Source: Chloroflexota bacterium (GTDB lineage: Bacteria; Chloroflexota; Chloroflexia; JAMDCE01). Taken from it: a stretch of 27,421 bases of DNA. Below are positions 1-7,302 of this stretch, in pieces. Made by a program: the position numbers and the translations under genes. Location of the stretch: contig JAMDCE010000637.1 in NCBI GenBank assembly GCA_023489135.1, positions 1 to 27,421 on the forward strand. Reading direction: 5' to 3'. The notes below the pieces were generated by a model. It ran no database searches and was not told the origin of the DNA. It saw nothing but the letters and a program-made list of their open reading frames with translations. The stretch's first letter is position 1. Every line of letters begins with the position of its first letter.

Positions 1-1
1 C

Positions 2-1378
2 CTCGACCTTGGCCCCGGCGGGTACGTGGCGGCTATTCGGGCGGCGCAGCTGGGCGCCGCCACGGTGCTGGTGGAGAAGGATAGCATCGGCGGCACATGC
101 CTGAACCAAGGCTGCATCCCCACCAAGGCCCTCCTGCAGGGTGTCTCCTATCTCGACGAGGTGGAACGAGGGCGCCGCTACGGTCTGCTGGTGGGCGAAG
201 TCGGCTTCGACTACAGAAAGTTACAGCAACAGAAAGCCAACGTCGTCAATTCCTTGGTCGAGGACGTCAGGAATCTATTGATAGACGATGGCGTTGAGAT
301 CGTCGAAGGAATCGGACGGATCACGGCGTCAAGCCGGGTAAGGGTTACCAGTGGGGAGGGCACGCGCACGCTGGGGGCGAAGAAAGTGATCCTGGCCACC
401 GGTTCGGTACCAGCCAGACCGCCGATCCCCGGCATAGATTCCTCCAGGGTTTTGACTAGCGACCAGGCGCTGGCGCTGGAGACGCTGCCCCGCTCGCTGG
501 CGATTATCGGAGGCGGTGTGGTGGGGGTGGAGATGGCCACCATCTTCGCCAAGCTGGGGGTGAGCGTTTCCATCGTCGAGATGATGGCACAGATACTTCC
601 AGACGAGGATGCGGACATCGCGGCAGCGCTTTCGAGGCAGCTGGGAAAGATGGGCATTCAGGTCCTGGCGGGGGCCAAGGTCGAGGAAATCCGGGAAACG
701 TCAGCAGAGACGGCCCAGGTGGTGGTGACAACGGCGGAGGGCGAGCACAAGCTGGGGGCGGAGTACGTGCTGCTGGCGGCGGGGCGCAGGCCAATGCTGG
801 ACGGACTGGGACTGGACGAAGCTGGGGTCGAGGTGAAGTCGGGAGCGATAGCGGTCGATAGGCATATGGAGACGAGCGTTCCCCGCGTCTACGCTGTGGG
901 GGACGTAACCGGGGGGATAATGCTGGCACACGTCGCCTCGCGGGAAGGCATCGTGGCCGTCGAAAACGCCCTGGGGCACGAAGCCATAATCGACTACCGT
1001 GGCATCCCCAGATGCGTCTACACCGTTCCCGAGGTTGGCTCCGTCGGCCTAACGGAGCAACAGGCTTCAGAAGAAGGCTACGAGGTCGCCGTCGGCCGGT
1101 TCGAATTGTTGGCCAATGGAAGAGCCAGGATAGCGGGCGAAACCGACGGGTTCGCGAAGGTAGTCGTGGATAAGCAGTACGGGGAGGTCCTGGGAGTCCA
1201 CATTCTGGGGGCCCACGCTACCGAGCTGATCGGGCAGGCCGCGCTTGCCATCAGGGCGGAGCTATCTGCCGCTGTGGTGCGCTCCAACGTTGCCGCGCAC
1301 CCTAGCCTGTCCGAGGCCCTCGCCGAAGCCTTTGACGAAGCTATCGGCCGAGCGATCCACGTTCCGCTGTGGCACTAG
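2..1378 (+). CDS. lpdA: Dihydrolipoamide dehydrogenase (E3), 5'-truncated by the window edge
   Basis: FAD-dependent pyridine nucleotide-disulfide oxidoreductase that reoxidises dihydrolipoamide in 2-oxoacid dehydrogenase or glycine cleavage complexes. The frame is open from base 2. The GTG at 26 lies inside the FAD-binding Rossmann motif GPGGYVAAIRAA, so the true start lies upstream of the window. The redox-active disulfide GGTCLNQGC (C-x4-C) follows about 25 residues after that GTG. A second nucleotide-binding motif, IIGGGVVGVEMA, lies near the middle, the FAD motif YAVGDVTGG follows it, and the C-terminal His-Glu pair sits in AAHPSLSEAL. The remaining length (about 458 residues) matches the family with only the first 10 or so residues missing. 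Mercuric or other group I disulfide reductases are less likely given the HPSLSE motif. No downstream partner gene is in the window. Confidence 0.9.
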   Translation, partial: LDLGPGGYVAAIRAAQLGAATVLVEKDSIGGTCLNQGCIPTKALLQGVSYLDEVERGRRYGLLVGEVGFDYRKLQQQKANVVNSLVEDVRNLLIDDGVEIVEGIGRITASSRVRVTSGEGTRTLGAKKVILATGSVPARPPIPGIDSSRVLTSDQALALETLPRSLAIIGGGVVGVEMATIFAKLGVSVSIVEMMAQILPDEDADIAAALSRQLGKMGIQVLAGAKVEEIRETSAETAQVVVTTAEGEHKLGAEYVLLAAGRRPMLDGLGLDEAGVEVKSGAIAVDRHMETSVPRVYAVGDVTGGIMLAHVASREGIVAVENALGHEAIIDYRGIPRCVYTVPEVGSVGLTEQQASEEGYEVAVGRFELLANGRARIAGETDGFAKVVVDKQYGEVLGVHILGAHATELIGQAALAIRAELSAAVVRSNVAAHPSLSEALAEAFDEAIGRAIHVPLWH

Positions 1379-1439
1379 CCCGGCCGACCCGGCACCTTCC
1401 ACGAAGTCGCCACGGGTACTGAACGTGTCCTTGCGAGAG

Positions 1440-1733
1440 CGGTTCAGTCTGCTCGTCCCCAGCGGCCGCTATTCCACGCCGTTTACCACGAACAACGGTT
1501 TCATAGCCGGCGGTGCCCTGTTGAATGAATTTCAATTTGGCAGCGCGCTGGGTCACGCGGGCGGTTATGTTGGCCGTCATGCCGAGTATGACATCGGCGT
1601 CTTTGCAGGCTTCGGCCACCGCTTCCTCGTCGGTCTCAGCACAGTGAATGATCTCCAGCCCCGGCGGGATAGTGGCGCCGACGCGGTTGAAGCGCTCCTC
1701 GGAGCGAAGTGATACGACTTTGAACGCGGTCAT
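1440..1733 (-). pseudogene. N-terminal stump of a 2-hydroxyacid (phosphoglycerate-type) dehydrogenase
   Basis: An ATG at 1733 opens a reading frame whose first 75 or so residues look like the start of a D-isomer 2-hydroxyacid dehydrogenase: an ADVILGM segment, then LKFIQQGTAGYE, the family's usual (I/L)Q..GAGYD turn. After a segment resembling the usual ERGI step, the frame loses all resemblance and runs into the 3' end of lpdA without a NAD-binding Rossmann domain or catalytic Arg-Glu-His. Intact members have about 310-330 residues, so this is a broken fragment. The start codon lies only about ten bases after the end of the radical SAM fragment, consistent with a deletion having joined the two. 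The exact 3' end of the homology is uncertain. Confidence 0.6.
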
Positions 1734-1744
1734 TATTTATGGTT

Positions 1745-1989
1745 GGCATCGGATCGACGAACTCGGTCGAGGATTGATTGTCCACGTTGCGGATGGAGTA
1801 GCATACGAGATCGGGCTGGAACTCCCGAGCCGCCTGAGCCGCCGCATTGGCAGGCGACTTGGCAAACATAAGATCTACGAAACGGACGTGGTATCCGTCG
1901 TGCCTCAGTCGCGAAGCAACCAGCGAGGCACCCAGCGGGACGGGAGCAAGCATGCGGTTCGTGTTGGTGAAGATAACGAGTACGTTCAA
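1745..1989 (-). pseudogene. N-terminal stump of a B12-binding radical SAM protein
   Basis: Starting at a TTG (1989) preceded by GGTGGAG, about 80 residues resemble the cobalamin-binding domain found at the N-terminus of BchE-type radical SAM enzymes: MNVLVIFTNTN, then PLGASLVASRLRHDGYHV, and QPDLVCYSIRNVDN. Homology stops near 1745. The radical SAM CxxxCxxC motif and the whole catalytic half are absent, and the sequence passes directly into the 5' end of the next gene fragment. The start lies 13 bases after the histidine kinase stop, so it was probably once cotranscribed with the kinase. Whether any short product is made cannot be told from sequence. Confidence 0.6.
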
Positions 1990-2002
1990 TTCTCCACCAC
2001 CC

Positions 2003-3646
2003 CTATTCCCCCACCCTGCACGTTTTCAGCCAAGCGAGGGGCAGGGAGAAATAGAACTTGCTGCCCTCGCCGGGTTTGCTTTCCACCGAGATTCGACCGC
2101 CGTGGGCCTCCACCAGGCCTTTACTGATATAGAGTCCTATGCCAAGGCCCTCGTGACCGCTGGCGCGCGCCTCCCTGGTGCGATAGAAGCGGCTAAACAG
2201 CTTGGGGATGTCTTCCGGTTGGATTCCTTGCCCACGATCTCTCACGTAAACGACCACTTCGGAAGGGCCGGCCTCTACACCCACCACAATCTCGCTCTCT
2301 GGCGGGGAGTACTTGGCCGCGTTGGTGAGCAGGTTGATAAGCACTTGCTCAATGCGTTCGGGGTCTACCTCCACCATCGACGGTACTGGCGGTACCTCCA
2401 GGCGTACCGGATGCGGCGCCAGAAGCCCGCTGAGACGATCCACCACGTCCCGAACCAGCGTCGAGATGTCCACCTTCTGCTTCTCCAAAGCAAGGCGGTG
2501 GGCCTCGATGCGCGAAGCGTCCTGGAGGTCCTGGACCATCCGATTCAGCCTGCGGGTCGAGGTCCGGATGCCCTCGATAGCTCTCTTCTCTGGTACATTC
2601 ATCTCCTGTTTTTCCGCCCGACGATTGAGAAACTCGGCAAAGCCGGAGATCACGCTGATCGGCGTTCTCAGATCGTGGGTTACCACGGAGATGAACTCCT
2701 CCCGCAGCCTCTCGAGCTTGAGCGGCGTGATGTCCTGCAGGATTGCCACCGCACCTGTTATGTCGCCTTCGGGGTCGCGCACCGGTGCGGCGTTTACCAG
2801 TGCGGGAATTTCCCGGCCGTCGAGACGCCGAACGATCAATTCAGCGCCCAGCACCACCTCTCCCCTCAAAGCCCTGGAAGTCGGTAGATCGTCCAGGGGC
2901 AAGGGACCGGCGTCAGGACCGAGAATCTGGCCCAGGTACTGCCGCCGACCTGCTTCGGACCGCAGAGGGCGGCCAAAGAAGCCCTGGGCCGCTTTGTTCT
3001 CGTAGATACGATCGGTTTCCGCTTCGACGAACACAATGGCCGCCGGCGAGTTTTCAAAGACCGTCTCCAGTCGCGCGCGCTCTATCTGGAGCTGATCGTA
3101 GAGCTGGGCCTGCCGATAGGCAATGCCGGCGTGGGCGGCAAGCATGCCGATCGCACGTTCGTCCTCCGAAGTGAACTCGTCGCCTCCGATCTTCTCGGTC
3201 AAATACAGATTACCGATGGTCTCGTTTGGGTATCGAATGGGAACTCCCATGAAGCTGGTCATCTGTGGGTGTGACGGTGGAAAACCGTGGAAGCGAGGAT
3301 CTCTACTGGCATCGCGCAAGCGTATGGTATGACCTTCGCTGACGACGGCTCCCAGCAACCCCACCGGCCGAGGATGATGCGGCAGCAGACGAGCCTGGGC
3401 CTCCGTCATGCCCGAGAATACCCAGGGGTGGAACGGGCGAGTCGGATCCGAGCCGATGCCTAGGGCCGCATACTTGGCATTGGCCAGTATCCTCGCCTGA
3501 TCTACGATAGTCTGCAAAACGCGCTCAGGCGAGAGCTCAGCACTAATAGCCAGGACAGCGGCGTTCACCGCTTCCAGAACGGCGTAGACGTGCTGATCAT
3601 TGTTCTGATTATTGACGTACTTTGGACTGCCCTTCGGTCTTACCAC
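2003..3646 (-). CDS. Soluble GAF-PAS sensor histidine kinase
   Basis: Two-component sensor kinase of 547 residues with no membrane segment, so a cytoplasmic sensor. Order: a GAF domain at about 30-180, a PAS domain at about 190-310 linked by a short helix, a HisKA dimerisation domain with the H-box VVTHDLRTP (phospho-acceptor His 324), and a HATPase_c domain with N-box NLLTNAAKYSPP (Asn 442), G1 DRGQGI (about 470-475), F-box FSRFYR and G2 GLGIGLYISKG (about 499-510). The GTG start at 3646 is preceded by a G-rich stretch. The best promoter is an extended -10 at 3688-3696. No response regulator is seen nearby, so its partner is elsewhere. The GAF domain may bind a small ligand or sense redox; no haem or Fe-S ligand motif stands out. 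Confidence 0.93.
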   Translation of the reverse strand: MVRPKGSPKYVNNQNNDQHVYAVLEAVNAAVLAISAELSPERVLQTIVDQARILANAKYAALGIGSDPTRPFHPWVFSGMTEAQARLLPHHPRPVGLLGAVVSEGHTIRLRDASRDPRFHGFPPSHPQMTSFMGVPIRYPNETIGNLYLTEKIGGDEFTSEDERAIGMLAAHAGIAYRQAQLYDQLQIERARLETVFENSPAAIVFVEAETDRIYENKAAQGFFGRPLRSEAGRRQYLGQILGPDAGPLPLDDLPTSRALRGEVVLGAELIVRRLDGREIPALVNAAPVRDPEGDITGAVAILQDITPLKLERLREEFISVVTHDLRTPISVISGFAEFLNRRAEKQEMNVPEKRAIEGIRTSTRRLNRMVQDLQDASRIEAHRLALEKQKVDISTLVRDVVDRLSGLLAPHPVRLEVPPVPSMVEVDPERIEQVLINLLTNAAKYSPPESEIVVGVEAGPSEVVVYVRDRGQGIQPEDIPKLFSRFYRTREARASGHEGLGIGLYISKGLVEAHGGRISVESKPGEGSKFYFSLPLAWLKTCRVGE

Positions 3647-3664
3647 CCGGCCCCCAAGTCCTTA

Positions 3665-3727
3665 GCGCCAAATTACCCCACCTAGCAATTATACCAGCCG
3701 GCATCCGCACAAGACCACATTTGGCGC
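3665..3727 (-). promoter_or_regulatory. Promoter of the histidine kinase gene, bracketed by a 9-bp inverted repeat
   Basis: On the minus strand the sequence TGGTATAAT (3696-3688) is a perfect extended -10 element. Transcription would start near 3681, about 35 bases before the GTG start. No good -35 is visible, as expected for an extended -10 promoter. A perfect 9-base inverted repeat, gcgccaaat at 3665-3673 and atttggcgc at 3719-3727, flanks it symmetrically and could be a pair of operator half-sites. The regulator is unknown. Confidence 0.5.
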
Positions 3728-3804
3728 AATCCCAGCGGCCTTCAGGTAAGAGCACAGAACAACCTCCGGATCGCGTTTCTTGCCTTCAAACCACCAAATG
3801 GAAG

Positions 3805-3837
3805 AGCCCAGGGGTTGACCTGCAACTCCCCTGGGCT
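3805..3837 (-). terminator. Hairpin between the monoheme protein gene and the kinase promoter
   Basis: A perfect 10-bp stem (agcccagggg at 3805-3814 with cccctgggct at 3828-3837) and a 13-base loop lie about 35 bases past the stop of the secreted monoheme protein gene. On the minus strand it is followed only by CTTCCATTTGG, a weak T-tract, so termination efficiency is uncertain. Confidence 0.45.
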
Positions 3838-3870
3838 CCCTGTTGTCTTGACGCGATGTGCTACGGGTTA

Positions 3871-4761
3871 TTAGTCGTCCCGCTTCACATCCTTTTTCTC
3901 GACCTCGCGAGTGACGACCTTCTTCACGTCAGAAACACGTTTGCGTTCGTCTTCTTTCCGCGATTTGTGCTCATCTTCCGTCTTGAACTTGTGCTCGTCT
4001 TCCGTCTTCGACTGGCGCTCCACTTCCGTGTTCGACTGGCGCTCCACTTCCGTGTTCGACTGGCGCTCCACTTCCGTGTTCGACTGGCGCTCCACTTCCG
4101 TCTTCGACTGGCGCTCCACTTCCGTCTTCGACTCGTGGTCGTCTTCCTTCTCCAACTCGTGGTCATCTCCTTCGTCGTCTTCATCTTCGGTAGACGGCGG
4201 CTGCACCGGCGTGACCACCGGCGGCACCGCGGGAGGGACGGGTGTTGCAGTAGCAGTTAGCACAGGGGTAGACGTTGGCACAGGAGTAGTCGTCGGCACT
4301 GCAGTGGAAGTCGGCATAGGAGTGGTCGTCGGCGTGGACGATGGCGCAGGGGTCGGCGTTGCAGCTGGGGGCGCCGTCGGGTTCAGCGTTTGCGAAGCAT
4401 ACCCCTTCATACTCGAGGTATCCTTATTGACCCCATAGAACGTGTAGGTGCCGCCATTGGGAACTTTGAACGTGCCCGACCCCGCCGAAACGTAGTCGCC
4501 AGCGTTCTTGTTTCCCGACGCATCGAAAACCCCGAATCCCGTGGCCCCCGCATAGGGGCCGGTTATTGTGAAGGCGTAGGTAGTGTCGGTAGCGGTTACT
4601 GAAGTGGCGGTCAAAGATACGCTTACCGCGGAATCGGCAGAGTGGCACCCGCCGCAGGCAGAAGTCTTACTTGGAGTAGCCCCTGCAGGCACCGCGGTTA
4701 TTGCCAGGATCAGGACGGCAGCCAGAGCTACCATACCGAATACGATCGTTTTTGGCCTCAT
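3871..4761 (-). CDS. Secreted monoheme (CxxCH) protein with Pro/Thr linker and charged octapeptide repeats
   Basis: Unnamed exported protein of 296 residues. A Sec signal peptide occupies about residues 1-28 (hydrophobic core, then PAGA). It is followed at once by a single haem-binding motif CGGCH (36-40) and a small beta-rich domain (about 41-130, with GYASQTLNP near its end). A Pro/Thr/Ala-rich linker (about 130-185), an acidic patch (about 187-210), eight imperfect octapeptides of the type SKTEVERQ (211-274) and a Lys/Arg/Asp/Glu-rich tail complete it. The charged part could form a single alpha-helix or bind a charged surface; this is inference. The ATG at 4761 has GGAGG eight bases upstream. 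It lies directly downstream of the anti-sigma gene on the same strand, so it is a candidate member of that regulon. A covalent haem would need cytochrome c maturation machinery, which is not in the window. Confidence 0.75.
   Translation of the reverse strand: MRPKTIVFGMVALAAVLILAITAVPAGATPSKTSACGGCHSADSAVSVSLTATSVTATDTTYAFTITGPYAGATGFGVFDASGNKNAGDYVSAGSGTFKVPNGGTYTFYGVNKDTSSMKGYASQTLNPTAPPAATPTPAPSSTPTTTPMPTSTAVPTTTPVPTSTPVLTATATPVPPAVPPVVTPVQPPSTEDEDDEGDDHELEKEDDHESKTEVERQSKTEVERQSNTEVERQSNTEVERQSNTEVERQSKTEDEHKFKTEDEHKSRKEDERKRVSDVKKVVTREVEKKDVKRDD
3940..4131 (-). repeat. 24-bp in-frame tandem repeat encoding octapeptides
   Basis: Eight 24-bp units encode eight octapeptides. Five units at 4007-4126 are nearly identical at the DNA level (ttcgactggcgctcc then acttccgtg or acttccgtc). 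The three units at 3940-4006 (KTEDEHK type) are diverged. Because 24 is a multiple of 3, copy-number change would keep the frame. Confidence 0.95.
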
Positions 4762-4841
4762 TTCATTTCCTCCATCGCTGATTATTGGTCTATCGCGAGA
4801 TGATCGAGGATGTCTCAGAGCCTTTGCCCCGCCGGCAAGTA

Positions 4842-6509
4842 TTAGTCCTTGCTTTCCCGTTCAGTCCGGGACTCAGTCTCCTTCGAATCCCGCGTCACGG
4901 GAACGGGCGTGGCAGAAGGATAGGTGGGCTTCACCTCCGTGGGACGGAGTGTGCTGCCCTCTTCCACCGGGGGAACCGTGGTACTGGTCTTCTCGACCGT
5001 GGGAGCGGGAGAGCTGGTCTTCGACGGTGCAGCGGATGGTGCTGCAGTCACCGTGGGGATCGGCACCGGCGCAGACTCGCTTTCACGCTCCCCCTCCCTT
5101 GGTTCCTCGGTCGAGTTCTCTCGTCCTCCGTCGACTTCCCTCGTACGCGTTGAGGACGCAGTAGGGGACGGGGTTCCAGAGGACTTCGACTCCCGCGCTT
5201 CCTCTGGCTCGGGAGTCCCCGTTCGCTCGGCTTCCCGGGTTTCGGTGGGCGAAGGGGTCTTGGAGGATTCGCCACCGCGGGTCGCCATGGCCGACGGGTC
5301 TCTGGATGAATCAAACTCTTGTGTTTCGGCAGGCTCGAAGGCCGTGAAGCCCTCCCGCTTTTGCGGAGATTCGTCCTCACGCGCCTCGACCGGCGTGGGC
5401 GACGTGTCGGACTCTACCTCCACTTCAACGGCCAGCAGCGTGCCATCTGCCAACCGAACCAGCTTCACATTCACACTTCGGCCGACCTTTGATTCCCCCT
5501 CGATCTTGGTTCGGCCGTCAACCAGCAGTCTCTGTCCGTTGAGCAACCAGATTGCACCTTCTATGGCCTGAATGCTTCCGCTGAGCTCTACCATCGCCGG
5601 CGCCTCGGGCTCCGCGGTCGCCGCAGGAGGCAACGCGGACGACGTGATACCGGATGGCCGCGACTTCTTGGGAGCAGGAGTAATCGTCGGCGCAGGGGTA
5701 GCAGCATCGGGATGCTCGCGCAAAACCCGAACCAATGCCTCGGACGCCAGGCTTTGTCCTCTATCCGCTTCTTCCACCGTGCGCTCAAGAGAAGCCCGGC
5801 CGGCCGGAGGCACAATGGCCAGCACCGCCTGCAACACCGTTTTCTGTCGAGTTATGATACCGTTCAGCTGTGAGAGAAGAGGTAATGCGCCCCGGTTGGG
5901 GATTGCCTCGATCTCACCCAGAGCGTTGTCTATTTCCTGCTGCAGCGCTTCTATTTGAGTATCATTCGATTCTACTCCCGAAGCGATCGTCGATTCGATC
6001 TCAGCCAGTCGGTGCTCCGCGATCAATAACCTGGCTCGGGCGCGAGCGACCGAGCTCCGTGCCGCCAGGAGTTGCGCCTGCTCGCCGGCTATCTTCAATC
6101 CATAGAGCGGGCTATAGGGCAGGCTATCGGCGGCGGCCATCACACTTCCTCCACCAATCACGGCCAGCACCAGCAAAACGCTTGCGGCCAGTCCGAGCAC
6201 GCGGCGCAGATAAGAGACGTTCCCCGGGAGAGCGGCGTTTGGCGCATGCCGTGAGTTCACGTGCATCCCACCTCCGCCTTGGTACCCGCTCCACTCCGTC
6301 GCACGCGTCATCAACCGGCTTTCGATTCGCCGAGCCGCTCCTGGAGAGAGGCTTGGCCGGGGCAAGTCCCTGATCAATTCGGCCACGCGCACCAGGTCGG
6401 CCAGGTATTCCTGATCGTCTTCTCCAGCCTCAACTGCGTCGCTGCCATGATCAGGACGGAGCGATTGCTCGAGCTGGGCGTCCAGAAACTCGTCGATGTT
6501 CCCGTTCAT
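4842..6509 (-). CDS. DUF5667-type transmembrane anti-sigma factor with long Ser/Thr/Pro/Glu-rich tail
   Basis: Protein of 555 residues overlapping the sigma factor gene by the four bases ATGA, so translationally coupled and probably its regulator. A cytoplasmic N-terminal part (about 1-100) includes a helical anti-sigma-like segment. One membrane helix follows at about 104-126. Residues about 127-265 carry the DUF5667 signature (LPYSPLYGLK followed by long Arg/Ala/Glu helices). A Pro/Ala linker follows, then a small beta domain resembling DUF5666 at about 308-365 (GSIQAIEGAIWLLNGQ, then a VDGRTKIEG element and VNVKLVRLADG). The remaining 190 residues are low complexity (Ser, Thr, Pro, Glu, Arg) and probably extracytoplasmic. 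DUF5667 proteins next to ECF sigma genes are typical of Chloroflexota and Actinomycetota. The tail length is unusual. Confidence 0.8.
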   Translation of the reverse strand: MNGNIDEFLDAQLEQSLRPDHGSDAVEAGEDDQEYLADLVRVAELIRDLPRPSLSPGAARRIESRLMTRATEWSGYQGGGGMHVNSRHAPNAALPGNVSYLRRVLGLAASVLLVLAVIGGGSVMAAADSLPYSPLYGLKIAGEQAQLLAARSSVARARARLLIAEHRLAEIESTIASGVESNDTQIEALQQEIDNALGEIEAIPNRGALPLLSQLNGIITRQKTVLQAVLAIVPPAGRASLERTVEEADRGQSLASEALVRVLREHPDAATPAPTITPAPKKSRPSGITSSALPPAATAEPEAPAMVELSGSIQAIEGAIWLLNGQRLLVDGRTKIEGESKVGRSVNVKLVRLADGTLLAVEVEVESDTSPTPVEAREDESPQKREGFTAFEPAETQEFDSSRDPSAMATRGGESSKTPSPTETREAERTGTPEPEEARESKSSGTPSPTASSTRTREVDGGRENSTEEPREGERESESAPVPIPTVTAAPSAAPSKTSSPAPTVEKTSTTVPPVEEGSTLRPTEVKPTYPSATPVPVTRDSKETESRTERESKD

Positions 6510-7177
6510 CGACCTTCACCCCTTGCTAGAAGGCGCCGGAGCGCACCAAGCGCCCGATGCTGCAGCGATTTGATGGACCCCTCGCTCTTGCCTAGAATCA
6601 CGGCGACTTGGCGATTATCCATGTCCTCGACAAACTTAAGAATAACCACGCGACGCTGCTCCTCGGTCAGACTCTCCAACGCCTGCTGCAGATGCTCGAT
6701 GGTGAGACGGGACTCGGCAATCATCGCCGGGTCAGGAGCTGTGGTCCTATGCCTCATTTCTACGAGCACACCGTTCCTCCTGTTCAGTCCACGGAAATAG
6801 TCGGCGCTCAGGTTGTGGGCAATGCGATACAGCCACGCGCTGAAGGGAACGCCCTGGTACGAATAGGAATCGATCTTATCCATCATCCTCAAAAAGACTT
6901 CGGACACAATATCCTCTGCCTGGTGAGCATCTCCGACCTGATAGTAGGCGTAGCGGTATAGCGCGTTCGAATACCTTCGGTACGCTTCAATCACGGCGCC
7001 TTGATCCCGCCTCTTGAGAGCCGCTACCAGCTCGCTATCACCAGCCTTTTCGTCGCATGGCCCCGACTCCGCGGAAGCCAGCGCGATGCCCACATCATCT
7101 GGCAAAATGACCTCTAGAAAATGCTCCTCACCCCACCTCTTACGGCTCAGCCGCCGGTTATTGCCCGCGAGGAACAC
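6506..7177 (-). CDS. ECF-type RNA polymerase sigma factor
   Basis: Sigma-70 family group 4 regulator. Region 2 (about residues 50-135) shows AYRRYSNALYRYAYYQ, then AEDIVSEVFLRMMDKI and the aromatic PFSAWLYRIAHNLSADYFR segment. Region 4 (about 163-219) shows ALESLTEEQRRVVILKF and the helix-turn-helix NRQVAVILGKSEGSIKSLQHRALGALRR. Regions 1 and 3 are absent, as usual for this group. The longest reading starts with GTG at 7177, which lacks a ribosome binding site. An internal TTG at 7105 preceded by GAGGT is a plausible alternative, so the first 25 or so residues are unsure. It is followed in an operon by the coupled anti-sigma gene and probably the secreted monoheme protein gene. Confidence 0.92.
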   Translation of the reverse strand: MFLAGNNRRLSRKRWGEEHFLEVILPDDVGIALASAESGPCDEKAGDSELVAALKRRDQGAVIEAYRRYSNALYRYAYYQVGDAHQAEDIVSEVFLRMMDKIDSYSYQGVPFSAWLYRIAHNLSADYFRGLNRRNGVLVEMRHRTTAPDPAMIAESRLTIEHLQQALESLTEEQRRVVILKFVEDMDNRQVAVILGKSEGSIKSLQHRALGALRRLLARGEGR

Positions 7178-7213
7178 GGAGTGGATTTTCGCCCAGTTTT
7201 ACTGTAGGCCGAG

Positions 7214-7219
7214 ATTATA
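7214..7219 (-). promoter_or_regulatory. -10 element upstream of the sigma factor gene
   Basis: A perfect TATAAT on the minus strand (7219-7214) lies about 36 bases before the first possible GTG start. No recognisable -35 hexamer is placed 16-18 bases upstream, so only the -10 is supported. An autoregulated ECF promoter was looked for here and not identified. Confidence 0.4.
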
Positions 7220-7302
7220 ACGCCTTTTCGTGAGTTTGGATACGGGCAAGAATGGTGAAGCTGGGAACAGCTCGAATCGAACCAGTGTCCGTAAGGGAGA
7301 GA

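Noticed and set aside
1847..2887. A 346-codon plus-strand open frame
   Set aside because: It lies antisense to the histidine kinase gene and the radical SAM stump; no recognisable motif.
3911..4438. Ser/Thr-rich plus-strand frame opposite the octapeptide repeats
   Set aside because: It is the antisense reading of a repeat with period divisible by three, which leaves all frames open; no ribosome site or motif supports it.
4805..4835. Small TTGCC/GGCAA hairpin between the anti-sigma and monoheme protein genes
   Set aside because: The stem has only five pairs and no T-run; too weak to call a terminator.
7261..7302. A TTCGATTCGA sequence resembling a tRNA T-loop left of IS copy A
   Set aside because: The flanking bases do not form the T-stem or acceptor stem and no anticodon arm is found, so there is no tRNA gene.
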